From Phycisphaerae bacterium (GTDB taxonomy: Bacteria; Planctomycetota; Phycisphaerae; Tepidisphaerales; Tepidisphaeraceae), in the NCBI GenBank assembly GCA_025924315.1, contig JAICIO010000049.1, positions 1 through 39,844 of the forward strand: DNA of 39,844 nt. The letters run 5' to 3'. A program made the position numbers and the translations under genes. Below the pieces are notes generated by a model. That model saw nothing but the letters and a program-made list of their open reading frames with translations. It was not told the DNA's origin and made no database searches. Below, in pieces: positions 15,904 through 24,766 of this stretch (the first letter of the stretch is position 1; each line of letters begins with the position of its first letter).

Positions 15904-17460
15904 TTATCGATTCAAAGCTTTGAGCGCGTCTTTGATCTCTTGTGAGTTGGGGACACGACGCGCGCCTTCCTGTAATGTCGCGATGGCGTTGGGGATGTTT
16001 CCTATCTGTTGGAAATACTGGGCGAGGTTGAGATAGATCGCGGGATTCTCGGGTTCGATCGCGAGGGCTTGTTCTAGTTGGTCGCGCGCTTCGTTGAATC
16101 GCCCTACGGCTAAATAATCCATACCGAGCGCGCGATGAGATTCGGCGGCACCGGGGGAAAGTTCCACTACGCGCTCGCGCTGGGCGATTGCTTCGGCTTG
16201 TCGGCCGTGCATCCATAGGGCGGCGGCGAGGTTGTTTCGCATGTAGGCGCTTTCGCCGATCACATCGAGCGCGTGCGTGAAGAGCTCTTCGTTCGTCCGC
16301 CAATAACTTGCCTGATTCCAGGTGAGCAATGGACAAAGAAGGATCGAGACCATCGCGGCCGAACTTCGGAGCGATGGTTTCAGTCGATCGGACACAAACC
16401 AAACGACCGCGATCGCGAGGCCGATGAACGGGAGGTACATGTATCGATCCGCCATCGATTGCACGCCGACTTGGATCACGCCGATCACCGGGAGGAGCAT
16501 CACGATGAAGAGCAGCCAGCCGATGAGCAGGTACGGCCATCGCGATCGCGCGAGCCAGAAGAAGGCGCTGAGCACAACCAGCGCGAGGATCGAAGATACC
16601 GTGATTGCGATCGGCCAGCCGCCGGGATGCGGGTAGAAGATGCTGAGCTTCGTCGGCCAAAAGACGTCGCCGATGTAGCGCATGTAGGAAACGAACGCGT
16701 TGGCGATGCGATTCGGAAGCGTGACGGGATAAAACGCATTGGCGGACTGCTGCATGTGAATAGTGACCACTCCGATGACGAGAATCACCGGGAGCATCGG
16801 CAGCTTCTCGATGATCGCGTTGCGAATATCCGCCGCCGAATTCAAGCGATTCAGCGGCCAGTAATCGAGGATCAGCAGCACGATCGGCAGCGTCACGAGC
16901 ATCGGCTTGCTGAGCATTCCTAGCGTGAACCACAGCAGCACAAGCAGATATCGCCCCGCCCCGCCTTTGCGGGCGTAGCTCGAGTGCGCGAGCAGGGTCA
17001 GCATAAAAAACAGTCCGCTGAGCATGTCCTTTCGCTCGGAGATCCACGCGACGGATTCGACGTGAAGTGGATGCAGCGCAAAGAGCGCGGACACGACGGC
17101 GCTTCGATTAAACGAGCCGGTGAGCTGCCAAAGCGCGACGAGGAGCAGACTCGCGTTGAGGATGTGCAGCACGAGATTCACAGCGTGCTGCGGGCGGGCA
17201 TTCATGCCAAAGAGCTGCACGTCGAGCATGTGGGAGATCGATGTCACCGGATGCCACATTGCGGAATGGCGATGAGTCAGTGCCCAGCGGATGTTTTCCC
17301 ATTTCAGTCCGGTGGCGACGTACGGGTTGCCGGTCACGTACGACGGGTCATCGAAGACGCAAAACTCGTCCGTCATCGCGGGGAGATAGACGAGAACCGT
17401 GAGTGCGGCGATCCCGAACATCGTGAGCAAGGCGCGGCGATGACGAGACGACAACTTCAT
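15904..17460 (-). CDS. Multi-pass membrane protein with C-terminal TPRs (TMTC / GT-C glycosyltransferase-like)
   Basis: The 518-residue protein has about eleven hydrophobic segments over the first 395 residues and roughly three TPR units at the C-terminus (ending DALKALNR). Diagnostic stretches are YVTGNPYV, WHPVTSISHMLDVQLFG, HAVNLVLHILNA, LFALHPLHVESVAWISERKDMLSGLF and GMLSKPMLVTLP. These are typical of the bacterial relatives of TMTC proteins, a GT-C type fold that uses polyprenyl-linked sugars, with an early acidic pair in the first loop (FDDPSY). Bacterial substrates are unknown to me. A polyprenol-dependent activity would suit its place beside uppS, but this is positional inference only. 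The ATG is at 17460. It lies opposite to, and between, uppS and cdsA. Confidence 0.8.
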   Translation of the reverse strand: MKLSSRHRRALLTMFGIAALTVLVYLPAMTDEFCVFDDPSYVTGNPYVATGLKWENIRWALTHRHSAMWHPVTSISHMLDVQLFGMNARPQHAVNLVLHILNASLLLVALWQLTGSFNRSAVVSALFALHPLHVESVAWISERKDMLSGLFFMLTLLAHSSYARKGGAGRYLLVLLWFTLGMLSKPMLVTLPIVLLILDYWPLNRLNSAADIRNAIIEKLPMLPVILVIGVVTIHMQQSANAFYPVTLPNRIANAFVSYMRYIGDVFWPTKLSIFYPHPGGWPIAITVSSILALVVLSAFFWLARSRWPYLLIGWLLFIVMLLPVIGVIQVGVQSMADRYMYLPFIGLAIAVVWFVSDRLKPSLRSSAAMVSILLCPLLTWNQASYWRTNEELFTHALDVIGESAYMRNNLAAALWMHGRQAEAIAQRERVVELSPGAAESHRALGMDYLAVGRFNEARDQLEQALAIEPENPAIYLNLAQYFQQIGNIPNAIATLQEGARRVPNSQEIKDALKALNR

Positions 17461-17491
17461 TCGCAGGAAATGTAGCGGAAGGCAGGTCGAA

Positions 17492-17521
17492 GGGCGACGT
17501 CCCGGCGCGCCGGGATCGCCC
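17492..17521. repeat. Short palindrome, GGGCGACGTCCCGGC family
   Basis: The arms GGGCGACGTCCCGGC (17492-17506) and GCCGGGATCGCCC (17509-17521) pair with a two-base internal difference and almost no loop. It lies in the divergent gap between the TPR gene and cdsA, next to CCTACA as in the other repeats of this window. Confidence 0.6.
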
Positions 17522-17574
17522 CTACAAAATTCGCGTCGCGCCGGTCATAATCTCGCCACCTTTGCGGAGAATGG

Positions 17575-18489
17575 ATGGAACAGTCGCTGAAGAATCGTTT
17601 GACGTACGGGCCGATGATGCTCGGGGCGCTGTTCCTGCTGCTTTGGCTGGATTCGTATGCGCAGCGATGGACGGCGTTGCATCATCCGGAGTGGCGCGAA
17701 GGTGGCGTGGGTGGCGTCGGGTTGATGATCATTCTTTGCTTCGTGCTGCCGATTGCGACGGTGGAACTCGCGCAGCTCTTCGCAGCGGAGCAGATTCGGC
17801 CTTACCGGTCTGTGTCGATCCTGGGCACGGGATTGCTTGTCGTGCACGCGTTCATCACACAATTCCCGCGGTTCAAAGACATCGCGGCTTCGACGCTGGC
17901 ATTTATTGTTGTGTTCGTGCCATTGCTCGCGGCGCTCCGACGAGCGGCGCGCAAAGAGACGCAAGAGGCGATCGTGCGCATGGCGGGGACGATCCTCGCA
18001 ACGATGTACCTCGGCGGGCTTGCGTGGTTTCTTGTCGCGATTCGCGTGAAGCATGGCTCGCGGTTCACGGGCTCCACGGCATCGTTGCTGATGTTACTGC
18101 TCGTCGTGAAATCGACAGACATCGGCGCGTACTTCGGCGGACGCGCGCTCGGTCGACACAAGCTCATCCCCTGGCTCAGCCCGGGCAAGACGTGGGAAGG
18201 CCTCGTTTGCGGGATGCTCACCGCGGGGTTCGTCGGCATGGCGTTCGCGCCGCTCGTCTATCGCGCGTTCGGCGCCGACCATCACACGTACTGGGGGAAG
18301 GCGTTTCTCTTCGGCATCATCGTCGGCGGAATCGGACAAGCCGGCGACCTGCTGGAGTCGCTCATGAAGCGCGACGCCGGCGTAAAGGACAGCGGGCAGC
18401 TTGTTCCCGGTTTTGGCGGCGTGCTCGACATCATTGATAGCCCCCTCTTCGCAGCGCCCTTCGCATACCTTTGCTTCAGCTTCTTCTAA
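17575..18489 (+). CDS. cdsA: Phosphatidate cytidylyltransferase
   Basis: CdsA makes CDP-diacylglycerol from phosphatidate and CTP, the branch point of bacterial phospholipid synthesis, in the cytoplasmic membrane. The 304-residue protein has about eight membrane segments. The first conserved block, KSTDIGAYFGGRALG then SPGKTWEG, spans residues 179-209. The C-terminal signature reads GDLLESLMKRDAGVKDSG and GFGGVLDIIDS (about 258-290), with the metal-binding Asp residues in place. GGAG at 17566-17569 supports the ATG at 17575. A CATAAT box near 17546 may be its -10. Confidence 0.95.
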   Translation: MEQSLKNRLTYGPMMLGALFLLLWLDSYAQRWTALHHPEWREGGVGGVGLMIILCFVLPIATVELAQLFAAEQIRPYRSVSILGTGLLVVHAFITQFPRFKDIAASTLAFIVVFVPLLAALRRAARKETQEAIVRMAGTILATMYLGGLAWFLVAIRVKHGSRFTGSTASLLMLLLVVKSTDIGAYFGGRALGRHKLIPWLSPGKTWEGLVCGMLTAGFVGMAFAPLVYRAFGADHHTYWGKAFLFGIIVGGIGQAGDLLESLMKRDAGVKDSGQLVPGFGGVLDIIDSPLFAAPFAYLCFSFF

Positions 18490-18539
18490 TGTTGCGACCC
18501 GCGCGCGTTAAAGCGGATAAAGTTTGCGGAAGGTAAGGG

Positions 18540-18570
18540 CGAAATTTGCACGAAAAGTGTGCAAAATTCG
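18540..18570. promoter_or_regulatory. AT-rich inverted repeat upstream of the modular surface protein
   Basis: CGAAATTTGCAC (18540-18551) pairs with GTGCAAAATTCG (18559-18570), one mismatch in 12 bp and a 7-nt loop. It is AT-rich, unlike the GC-rich intergenic repeats, and lies 30 bp upstream of a TATATT box (18601-18606). It could be an operator or the 3' hairpin of cdsA. A second small GC stem (CCGGGC/GCCCGG) lies near 18629-18645 in the presumed 5' untranslated region. Confidence 0.4.
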
Positions 18571-18740
18571 CAGAATTCTTCCATCTTACCGAGATTATCG
18601 TATATTCGTCCCCCGTCTGTGGGTGCCGGGCGCGATGCCCGGACTTCTCGTTCGTTCAGCAAAAAAACTGGCGTCGGTTTACGCAGCCGCTGCGGGTGCG
18701 CGGTCTCTTCGTTTACTCAGCGCCGGGAAGGAGTGGGTCC

Positions 18741-21700
18741 ATGTCTCGCCGTACATCACGACGGAGCGCGAAGGTCTCGAAACGCTGGCACATTTACGAA
18801 CCGCTGGAGCGCCGCCAACTGCTGGCCGCACACATCCAGGGCGATCCTACTGTTTACAGCACAATCCAATCCGCGATCGATGCGGCCGCGGCGGGAGCCG
18901 TGATCAACGTCGATCCCGGCACGTATTCGGAATGGATCTCAATCAGCAAGTCGCTGACGTTGCGCGGGGCGCAGGCGGGCGTGGATGCGCGCAGCAATGC
19001 GCGCGCTGGCGCCGCGGAAACGATCATGAACGGCATTTCGCTCGGCGGGACGACACGCAGTGCGTCGGTCTCTGTCAATGCCGACAACGTCACCGTAGAC
19101 GGCTTCACGTTCACGGGCACCAACAGTCAGGATCTGGCGCAGGGCGCCGGCCTGGTGATCAGCCCGAATCACTCCGGCACGCATATCTTCGACAACATTT
19201 TCCAGAACAACACGTCGGGCATGTTTCTGGCGAACAACAGTTCGACCAACGCGGCGATCATCTATCACAATGTTTTCAAGAACAACAACAACGCCGGCGA
19301 AGAAGGCGGCCGCGGGATCTATACGAACGGCGACCTCTCCGGCGGAAATCTCACCAATGTCCAGATCGACTCGAACTACTTCTACAACAATCGCGGATCG
19401 TCCGGCACCACCGGGCTCGAAGCCGCGATGGCGTTCGAAGCGCTGACGGCCGGGAAGCAGTCGAACATCTCGATCACCAACAACGCGATGGACAACAACG
19501 GCAAGGCCGTGTTGTTCTTCAACACCGTCGGCATCACGCTCACCGGCAACGTCGTCACGCAAACGCTCGACCAGTACAGCGGAACATTCCGCTTCGAGGG
19601 CAACAACCAGAACGTCACGATCACCGGCAACACGCTGTACAACAACACCGGTCCCGCCGTCGCGGTGGATGCCAAGGGCGTGCCGGGCGACAGCTCCAGG
19701 TTTGTGATCAACAACAACAATATTTATGGCAACTCGACGGGCTGGTCGGGCAGTCATCTCGGCGTGATCACCGACAGCACCACATACGACGGCGCACCGG
19801 ATGATCGAAACAACTACTGGGGATCAGCGACGGGTCCGGGTGGAGACGGCACCGGGACTGGCGATTGGGTGTATGGAATCGGCCACGTCGTAAGCGGCGG
19901 GCAATGGGTCTTCACGCCGGGGGGAAATGAGCTCTGGTCGCCCTTCGCGAGCAGCCCGATCGGCAGCTTGCGCTCGCCGTACTACGGCGTCGCGGAAACG
20001 TCCGACGGGTTGGTGCAGACCGAGGATTACGACGCGGGCGGAGAAGGTAATGCGTATCACGATCTCGACGCATCCAACAGCGGCGGAAAATATCGCCCCG
20101 GCCAGGGCGTCGATCTCGAAACCACGACCGACACCAACGGCGGATTCGATCTCACGAACACCAAAGCCGGCGAATGGGTGGGCTATACACTGAATGTTCC
20201 TGTCGGGGGAATTTTCAACATCGACTTCCGGGTCGCGAACGCGCAAACGACCGGCGGAAAGTTCCACCTCGTCATCGACGGCACCGATGTGACGGGACAG
20301 CTCACAGTGCCCACGACCGGTGGCACGCAAACATGGACGACACTCTCGAAAACGGGCGTCTCGATCGGCGGTGGCACGCACGATGTGCGACTCATGTTCG
20401 ACGCGAATGGCACCAGCGGAACCGTCGGCAACTTTAACTGGCTGAAGTTCACGGACACGTCGATCATTACCACCCCATCGGCGCCGAGCAATGCAGCGGC
20501 GACGGCACAGAGCGGCGCCCGCGTGACCCTTACCTGGAGCGACAACTCGAACAACGAGACCGGCTTCATCATCGAGCGGAAGACCGGCGTCAGCGGAACC
20601 TGGGGCCCACTTACGACGACGCTGGCGAATGTCATTTCGTACATCGACACGAGCGTTCAACCCGGCATCCTGTACGTCTATCGCGTGCGCGCGACGAACC
20701 TGTCGGGCGATTCGCAAAATTCCAACGAAGCGACCGTCACCACGCCGACGGTGAATCCGGTGACGTATCTGAGCGATCTTCCCTTTGCCAGCGCGACCAA
20801 CGGCTGGGGCCCCGTCGAGCGCGACATGAATGTCGGCGGACAGAATTCGGGCGACGGCTCGACGATCGTCCTCAACGGCGTGAGCTACACCAAAGGCCTC
20901 GGCACGAACTCGGTTTCAGACATCACGTTGAACCTCGACGGTTTGTACAAGACCTTCCTGAGCGACGTCGGACTTGACGATGTGCAAAAGTTCGATGGCA
21001 GCGTGCAGTTCCAGGTCTATGCGGACGGCGTCCTGAAGTTCGACAGCGGAATCATGGGGCCGACGAGCACGACACAAGATATTTCGTTCGATGTCACAAA
21101 CGTGCAGCAGCTGACCCTGCATGTCGGCGACGGAGGCGACGGCAACGCTTTTGACTGGGGCGACTGGGCCGGCGCGCGCCTGACGACCGATACCGCAACG
21201 CTCAACGCGCCAACTAATCTGGTCGCCGCGCCACTCAGCGCCACCCAGGTTCAGCTCAATTGGACAGACAAGAGCGTCGGCGAATCCGGCTTCAAGATCG
21301 AACGATCGACGAACGGCACCGACTTCACGCAAGTCGGCCTTGCTCCGGGTGAAGCGACCAGCTTTATCGATAGCACCGCGGCGCCGGGCACGGCGTACAC
21401 GTATCGTGTGCGCGCGACGACCGGCGCGACCGATTCGGATCCGAGCAATACGTACGCGGTGATCACCCCTTCGGTGCCGTCGGTCACGTACGTCAGCGAT
21501 ATGCAGTGGGCCTTCTCGAGCAACGGCTGGGGTCCGGTCGAGCGCGACATGAACGTCGGCGGACAAAACTCCGGCGACGGCACGCAGATCAAGCTCGCGG
21601 GCGTGAGCTACACGAAAGGCCTCGGCACGAATTCGCCCTCGGAAGTCGATCTGAATCTCTCCGGCGCTTACGGATGGTTCGTGTCAGACGTCGGCGTCGA

Positions 21701-22763
21701 TGATCACCAAACCAGCTTCGGAACCGTGACGTTCCAGGTCTGGGCCGACGGTGTGAAGGTATACGACAGCGGACTCATGACGGCGACAAGCGCGACCCAG
21801 ACGATCGTCCAGAGCCTCAGCGGCGTACAGCAGCTGAAGCTCATCGTCACGAACGGCGGCGATGACAGCTCATTTGACTGGGCCGATTGGGCGAACGCTC
21901 GCTTACTCGCGCCCGGCCCGCAGCCCAGTGCTCCGACAGCGCCGACGACACTCACCGCGACGGTTGCGGGAACCGCGATCAATCTCGGTTGGACTAATAC
22001 CTCAACCAACGAGGATAACTTCCTCGTCGAGCGCAGCACGAACGGCGGATCGACGTTCACGCAGATCGCGTCTCTCCCGGCCGATACCATCACATACACC
22101 GATTCAAGCGTGCTCAGCGGCGTGACCTATACGTATCGCGTGCGCGCCGCCAATGGCTTCGGTTACTCGGGCTATACGAACAACGCGTCGAACACGATCA
22201 ATCCGATTCCCGCGGGTTGGACGCAGGCGGACATCGGCTCCGTCGGCACCGCAACGGGAAGCGCCGCCTACGACGGCACGACGTACACCGTTCGCGGCGG
22301 TGGTTCGAGCACCGGTGCATTCACCAGCGGGACCGACGCGTTCCATTACGTGTATCAATCGAAGACGGGCAACTTCACGATCAGCGCGAAGGTCGCGTCG
22401 CTGCAGAACACGAACTCGAACGCCAAAGCGGGCATCATGATCCGCAACACGACGGCGGCCAACTCGCCGTTCGTCGGGCTTTTCGTGACGCCCAGCGGCG
22501 GAGTGAAATTTGTTACGCGCTCGAAAACCGGCGGATCCGTTACGACGACCACGGTCATCGGCGCCACCGCGCCGATCTATCTGCGCATCACCCGCAGCTC
22601 GAATACGTTCACGGCGCAGCGATCGAGCGACGGCATCACGTGGACGACGATCAAGTCGGCCAGTGTGACGCTCACAAGCACCGTGACCACAGGCCTGGTC
22701 GTCAGTTCCGGCGCCGCCAACACGCTCAACACTTCCACGTTCAGCGACGTGTCGATCGTATGA
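18741..22763 (+). CDS. Large modular surface protein: LEP motif, beta-helix, CBM6, FnIII, NPCBM
   Basis: From the ATG at 18741 (AAGGAG at 18728-18733) the protein has 1340 residues. The planctomycete motif EPLERRQLLAA (20-30) follows a basic start and is thought to direct export. A right-handed beta-helix, rich in NNN and NVTITGN turns, spans about 35-400. CBM6 follows at 418-571, FnIII at 578-671, NPCBM at 674-815, FnIII at 820-910, a second NPCBM at 914-1056, FnIII at 1062-1153, and a C-terminal DUF1349/LamG-like sandwich at 1155-1340. The two NPCBM units share GWGPVERDMNVGGQNSGDG, so they arose by internal duplication. The design suggests binding or breaking of polysaccharide outside the cell; the beta-helix may be a lyase or epimerase or purely structural. 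No C-terminal anchor is seen. Confidence 0.88.
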   Translation: MSRRTSRRSAKVSKRWHIYEPLERRQLLAAHIQGDPTVYSTIQSAIDAAAAGAVINVDPGTYSEWISISKSLTLRGAQAGVDARSNARAGAAETIMNGISLGGTTRSASVSVNADNVTVDGFTFTGTNSQDLAQGAGLVISPNHSGTHIFDNIFQNNTSGMFLANNSSTNAAIIYHNVFKNNNNAGEEGGRGIYTNGDLSGGNLTNVQIDSNYFYNNRGSSGTTGLEAAMAFEALTAGKQSNISITNNAMDNNGKAVLFFNTVGITLTGNVVTQTLDQYSGTFRFEGNNQNVTITGNTLYNNTGPAVAVDAKGVPGDSSRFVINNNNIYGNSTGWSGSHLGVITDSTTYDGAPDDRNNYWGSATGPGGDGTGTGDWVYGIGHVVSGGQWVFTPGGNELWSPFASSPIGSLRSPYYGVAETSDGLVQTEDYDAGGEGNAYHDLDASNSGGKYRPGQGVDLETTTDTNGGFDLTNTKAGEWVGYTLNVPVGGIFNIDFRVANAQTTGGKFHLVIDGTDVTGQLTVPTTGGTQTWTTLSKTGVSIGGGTHDVRLMFDANGTSGTVGNFNWLKFTDTSIITTPSAPSNAAATAQSGARVTLTWSDNSNNETGFIIERKTGVSGTWGPLTTTLANVISYIDTSVQPGILYVYRVRATNLSGDSQNSNEATVTTPTVNPVTYLSDLPFASATNGWGPVERDMNVGGQNSGDGSTIVLNGVSYTKGLGTNSVSDITLNLDGLYKTFLSDVGLDDVQKFDGSVQFQVYADGVLKFDSGIMGPTSTTQDISFDVTNVQQLTLHVGDGGDGNAFDWGDWAGARLTTDTATLNAPTNLVAAPLSATQVQLNWTDKSVGESGFKIERSTNGTDFTQVGLAPGEATSFIDSTAAPGTAYTYRVRATTGATDSDPSNTYAVITPSVPSVTYVSDMQWAFSSNGWGPVERDMNVGGQNSGDGTQIKLAGVSYTKGLGTNSPSEVDLNLSGAYGWFVSDVGVDDHQTSFGTVTFQVWADGVKVYDSGLMTATSATQTIVQSLSGVQQLKLIVTNGGDDSSFDWADWANARLLAPGPQPSAPTAPTTLTATVAGTAINLGWTNTSTNEDNFLVERSTNGGSTFTQIASLPADTITYTDSSVLSGVTYTYRVRAANGFGYSGYTNNASNTINPIPAGWTQADIGSVGTATGSAAYDGTTYTVRGGGSSTGAFTSGTDAFHYVYQSKTGNFTISAKVASLQNTNSNAKAGIMIRNTTAANSPFVGLFVTPSGGVKFVTRSKTGGSVTTTTVIGATAPIYLRITRSSNTFTAQRSSDGITWTTIKSASVTLTSTVTTGLVVSSGAANTLNTSTFSDVSIV

Positions 22764-22781
22764 CGGGTCTCCTTCGGCCGC

Positions 22782-22816
22782 GCAGGGTGCGCTCTCCGCG
22801 CACCCTGCCGGCTTTT
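22782..22816 (+). terminator. Intrinsic terminator after the modular surface protein gene
   Basis: GCAGGGTGCGC (22782-22792) and its exact complement (22798-22808) form a perfect 11-bp stem with loop TCTCC, then CGGC and four T. It ends 19 nt after the stop. Its core is the same GGGTGCGC/GCGCACCC palindrome as at 14-84, so a dispersed repeat appears to serve as the terminator. Confidence 0.75.
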
Positions 22817-22949
22817 AATTCGCGTGCGATCGATACACTCATTCCAGCTTTCCACCGGCCCTCGCAAGAGTTCTCATTCACTGCCAATTCGAGCTGCGCA
22901 TTTCATGTCCGCCCCGATAGCCTCATGAAATCTCTGTCGGGAAAAAGCC

Positions 22950-23849
22950 ATGACCCACCTTGAGCCGCTCGAGCCACGCCGCCTGTTTTCAGGAAACATC
23001 TCCGTCACCACCGGCCCAGGACTGACCGCCAAAATCATCGGCGACAACGGCGGCGACTCGTTCACGGTCACGCTCGAGAAAGGCGTCGGCTATCGCGTCA
23101 GTGGAGTCGGCGGCACCAAGGTGAACGGCGTCGCCGCAGTCGACATCAAAAGCGCGTCGGCGCTGGGCCTCACCGTCGTCACCGGCAGTGGAAAGGATCA
23201 CGTCAGCTTCAACGGCGCGTTCGGCACGCAGAACCTCTCCATCTACACGGGCGGCAGCGACGATCAGGTCTCGATTCAAGGCTCGACCCACTTCGGTAAT
23301 CTCGTGATTTCCACGAGCGGCGGAAACGACAATGTTTCACTCGGCCAAGTCACCGTCACCCAAAACGTGGTCATCTGGACAAGCATCGGCAACGATCGCG
23401 TGAAGCTCGACAACGCGAATATCGCGATGTCGCTCGGAATCTCGACCGGCACCGGCGATGACCAAGTCGAGCTCACGAATTCGCACATCACAAAAAGCTT
23501 CGGCACTTGCACCGGCAGCGGCAATGACGAGCTGAAGCTGACGAACACCGGCATCAGCGGAAACGTCGGCATCTCGATGAGCGACGGCGACGACCATCTC
23601 TCGTTCTCCGAAGTGCACATCAAGCGCAGCCTCGGTGTCTGCACGGGCAACGGCAACGACTCGATCAACTTCGATCACAGCGTGCTGGTTGACGCCGGCG
23701 CAGGCATCAATGCCGGCAACGGCGACAATAACCTCGGCGGCACGGACAAGCTCGTCGTCCGAGGCAATTCGCTGTTCCTCGGATTTGAGAAGCAGAAGAA
23801 AGACCACGAGGACGACCACGAGGACGATCATCGCGGCGAGAGTGATTAA
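22950..23849 (+). CDS. LEP-motif secreted protein with GxGxD-type repeats
   Basis: The 299-residue protein begins almost directly with LEPLEPRRLFSG (residues 4-15), the planctomycete N-terminal export motif. About seven repeats of 22-23 residues follow (about 80-250), each built around G-S/N-G-N/D-D-x-V/L-x-L/F with beta-strand spacing (for example TGTGDDQVELTNSHI, TGSGNDELKLTNTGI, SDGDDHLSFSEVHI). This is close to RTX calcium-binding repeats, though the glycines are fewer. The last 17 residues are Lys, His, Asp and Glu (KKDHEDDHEDDHRGESD), a likely metal-binding tail. A calcium-dependent beta-solenoid on the cell surface is the best reading. The ATG at 22950 is preceded by GGGA. It follows the modular surface protein with a terminator between them. 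Confidence 0.75.
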   Translation: MTHLEPLEPRRLFSGNISVTTGPGLTAKIIGDNGGDSFTVTLEKGVGYRVSGVGGTKVNGVAAVDIKSASALGLTVVTGSGKDHVSFNGAFGTQNLSIYTGGSDDQVSIQGSTHFGNLVISTSGGNDNVSLGQVTVTQNVVIWTSIGNDRVKLDNANIAMSLGISTGTGDDQVELTNSHITKSFGTCTGSGNDELKLTNTGISGNVGISMSDGDDHLSFSEVHIKRSLGVCTGNGNDSINFDHSVLVDAGAGINAGNGDNNLGGTDKLVVRGNSLFLGFEKQKKDHEDDHEDDHRGESD

Positions 23850-23878
23850 TTAAGCAGGTTGGCGCCGCGCGGTATGAT
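23850..23878 (+). promoter_or_regulatory. Possible leaderless promoter of the PhyH-like gene
   Basis: TATGAT (23873-23878), with a weak -35 TTAAGC (23850-23855) 17 bp upstream, ends 7 nt before the ATG at 23886. The same -10 sequence and spacing are seen before the cimA leader peptide. It decides the start choice for the next gene. Confidence 0.4.
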
Positions 23879-23885
23879 CCGTCAC

Positions 23886-24638
23886 ATGCTCCACCCAAGC
23901 ATGCTTTCGCCGGACGACATTCGCCGCTACCACGACCGCGGATATCTCACCGTTTCGAACTTCTTTGCGCCCGAGCGGCTCGACGGCGTCGAGCGTTATC
24001 TTCAACAACACGAGGGCGCCGCCTGGCAAGGCAAATCCGCCGACCCGATGCGCGAAGCGCACTATCACGACCGCGCCATCTACGATCTCTGCACGACGCC
24101 GAAACTTCTCGACGCGGTCGAGCAGCTCATCGGCCCGGACATCGTTCTGCTCTACTCGCACATCATCAACAAGAAAGGCGGCGGCGGGCTTGGCGTGAAG
24201 TGGCATCAGGACGGCCCTTACTGGCCGCGGATCGAGCCGAAGATCGCGGTCACTGCATGGATCCCGCTCGACGATTGCGACGTCGAAAACGGCTGCATAC
24301 AGGTGATCCCGGGAAGCCACGCCGGTCATGTCGATCTCGGCCAGCGCGCGACCGGCGAGCGCGATCTGATTCAGGATCACGCCGTCGCCCTGCCCGATGA
24401 AGTCGTCGACGCGAAGCGCGCCGAGAACATCATCCTCAATCGCGGCGACGTCTCGTTCCATGACTCTTACATCGTCCACGGCTCGCAACCGAACCACTCC
24501 AACCGAAGACGCGCCGCGCTTACGGTGCGTTACGTCCCCGCCACCACGCGCATCCAACCCAGACAAGACCGAAAGCAATACCTCGTGCGCGGAAACCCAA
24601 CCAACAACGGCAACGAGTACATGCACTTCGTTGAGTGA
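23886..24638 (+). CDS. Phytanoyl-CoA dioxygenase (PhyH) family Fe(II)/2-oxoglutarate oxygenase
   Basis: PhyH-family enzymes use Fe(II), 2-oxoglutarate and oxygen to hydroxylate small molecules. The opening LSPDDIRRYHDRGYLTVSNFF is typical. The iron ligands appear in WHQDGPYW (His-x-Asp) and the distal His in HDSYIVHGSQPNHSNRRRAALTVRYVP, where the following Arg would hold 2-oxoglutarate. The central VTAWIPLDDCDVENGCIQVIPGSH is a hallmark of the group. The substrate is unknown; the family includes ectoine and alkaloid hydroxylases and many uncharacterised proteins. I choose the ATG at 23886 (250 aa) because a TATGAT box lies 7 nt upstream; an ATG at 23874 is inside that box. Confidence 0.88.
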   Translation: MLHPSMLSPDDIRRYHDRGYLTVSNFFAPERLDGVERYLQQHEGAAWQGKSADPMREAHYHDRAIYDLCTTPKLLDAVEQLIGPDIVLLYSHIINKKGGGGLGVKWHQDGPYWPRIEPKIAVTAWIPLDDCDVENGCIQVIPGSHAGHVDLGQRATGERDLIQDHAVALPDEVVDAKRAENIILNRGDVSFHDSYIVHGSQPNHSNRRRAALTVRYVPATTRIQPRQDRKQYLVRGNPTNNGNEYMHFVE

Positions 24639-24656
24639 GTAATACCCTTTCGATCG

Positions 24657-24696
24657 CCTTCACGGCCGTCCCAAGAGCGAAGCGCCGGGCGGCATC
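24657..24696. repeat. Dispersed 40-nt repeat, copy 1 (CACGGCCGTCCC family)
   Basis: This stretch recurs at 34021-34059 with one single-base gap and one substitution. It starts CCTTCACGGCCGTCCC and ends CGGGCGGCATC. The 34-kb copy is part of a longer inverted repeat; only the left arm is evident here. It lies between the PhyH-like and SnoaL-like genes. Confidence 0.7.
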
Positions 24697-24766
24697 TCGT
24701 AGCGCAAGCAAGATTTGACCACCGACTGACCTTCACGCTACCCTCGCCCAACCAAAGGGAGGCCGC

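Noticed and set aside
18607-18740. Possible riboswitch (cyclic-di-GMP type) in the long 5' region of the modular surface protein.
   Set aside because: There are GC hairpins and an ACGCAGCC stretch, but the conserved GEMM elements are not present in order.
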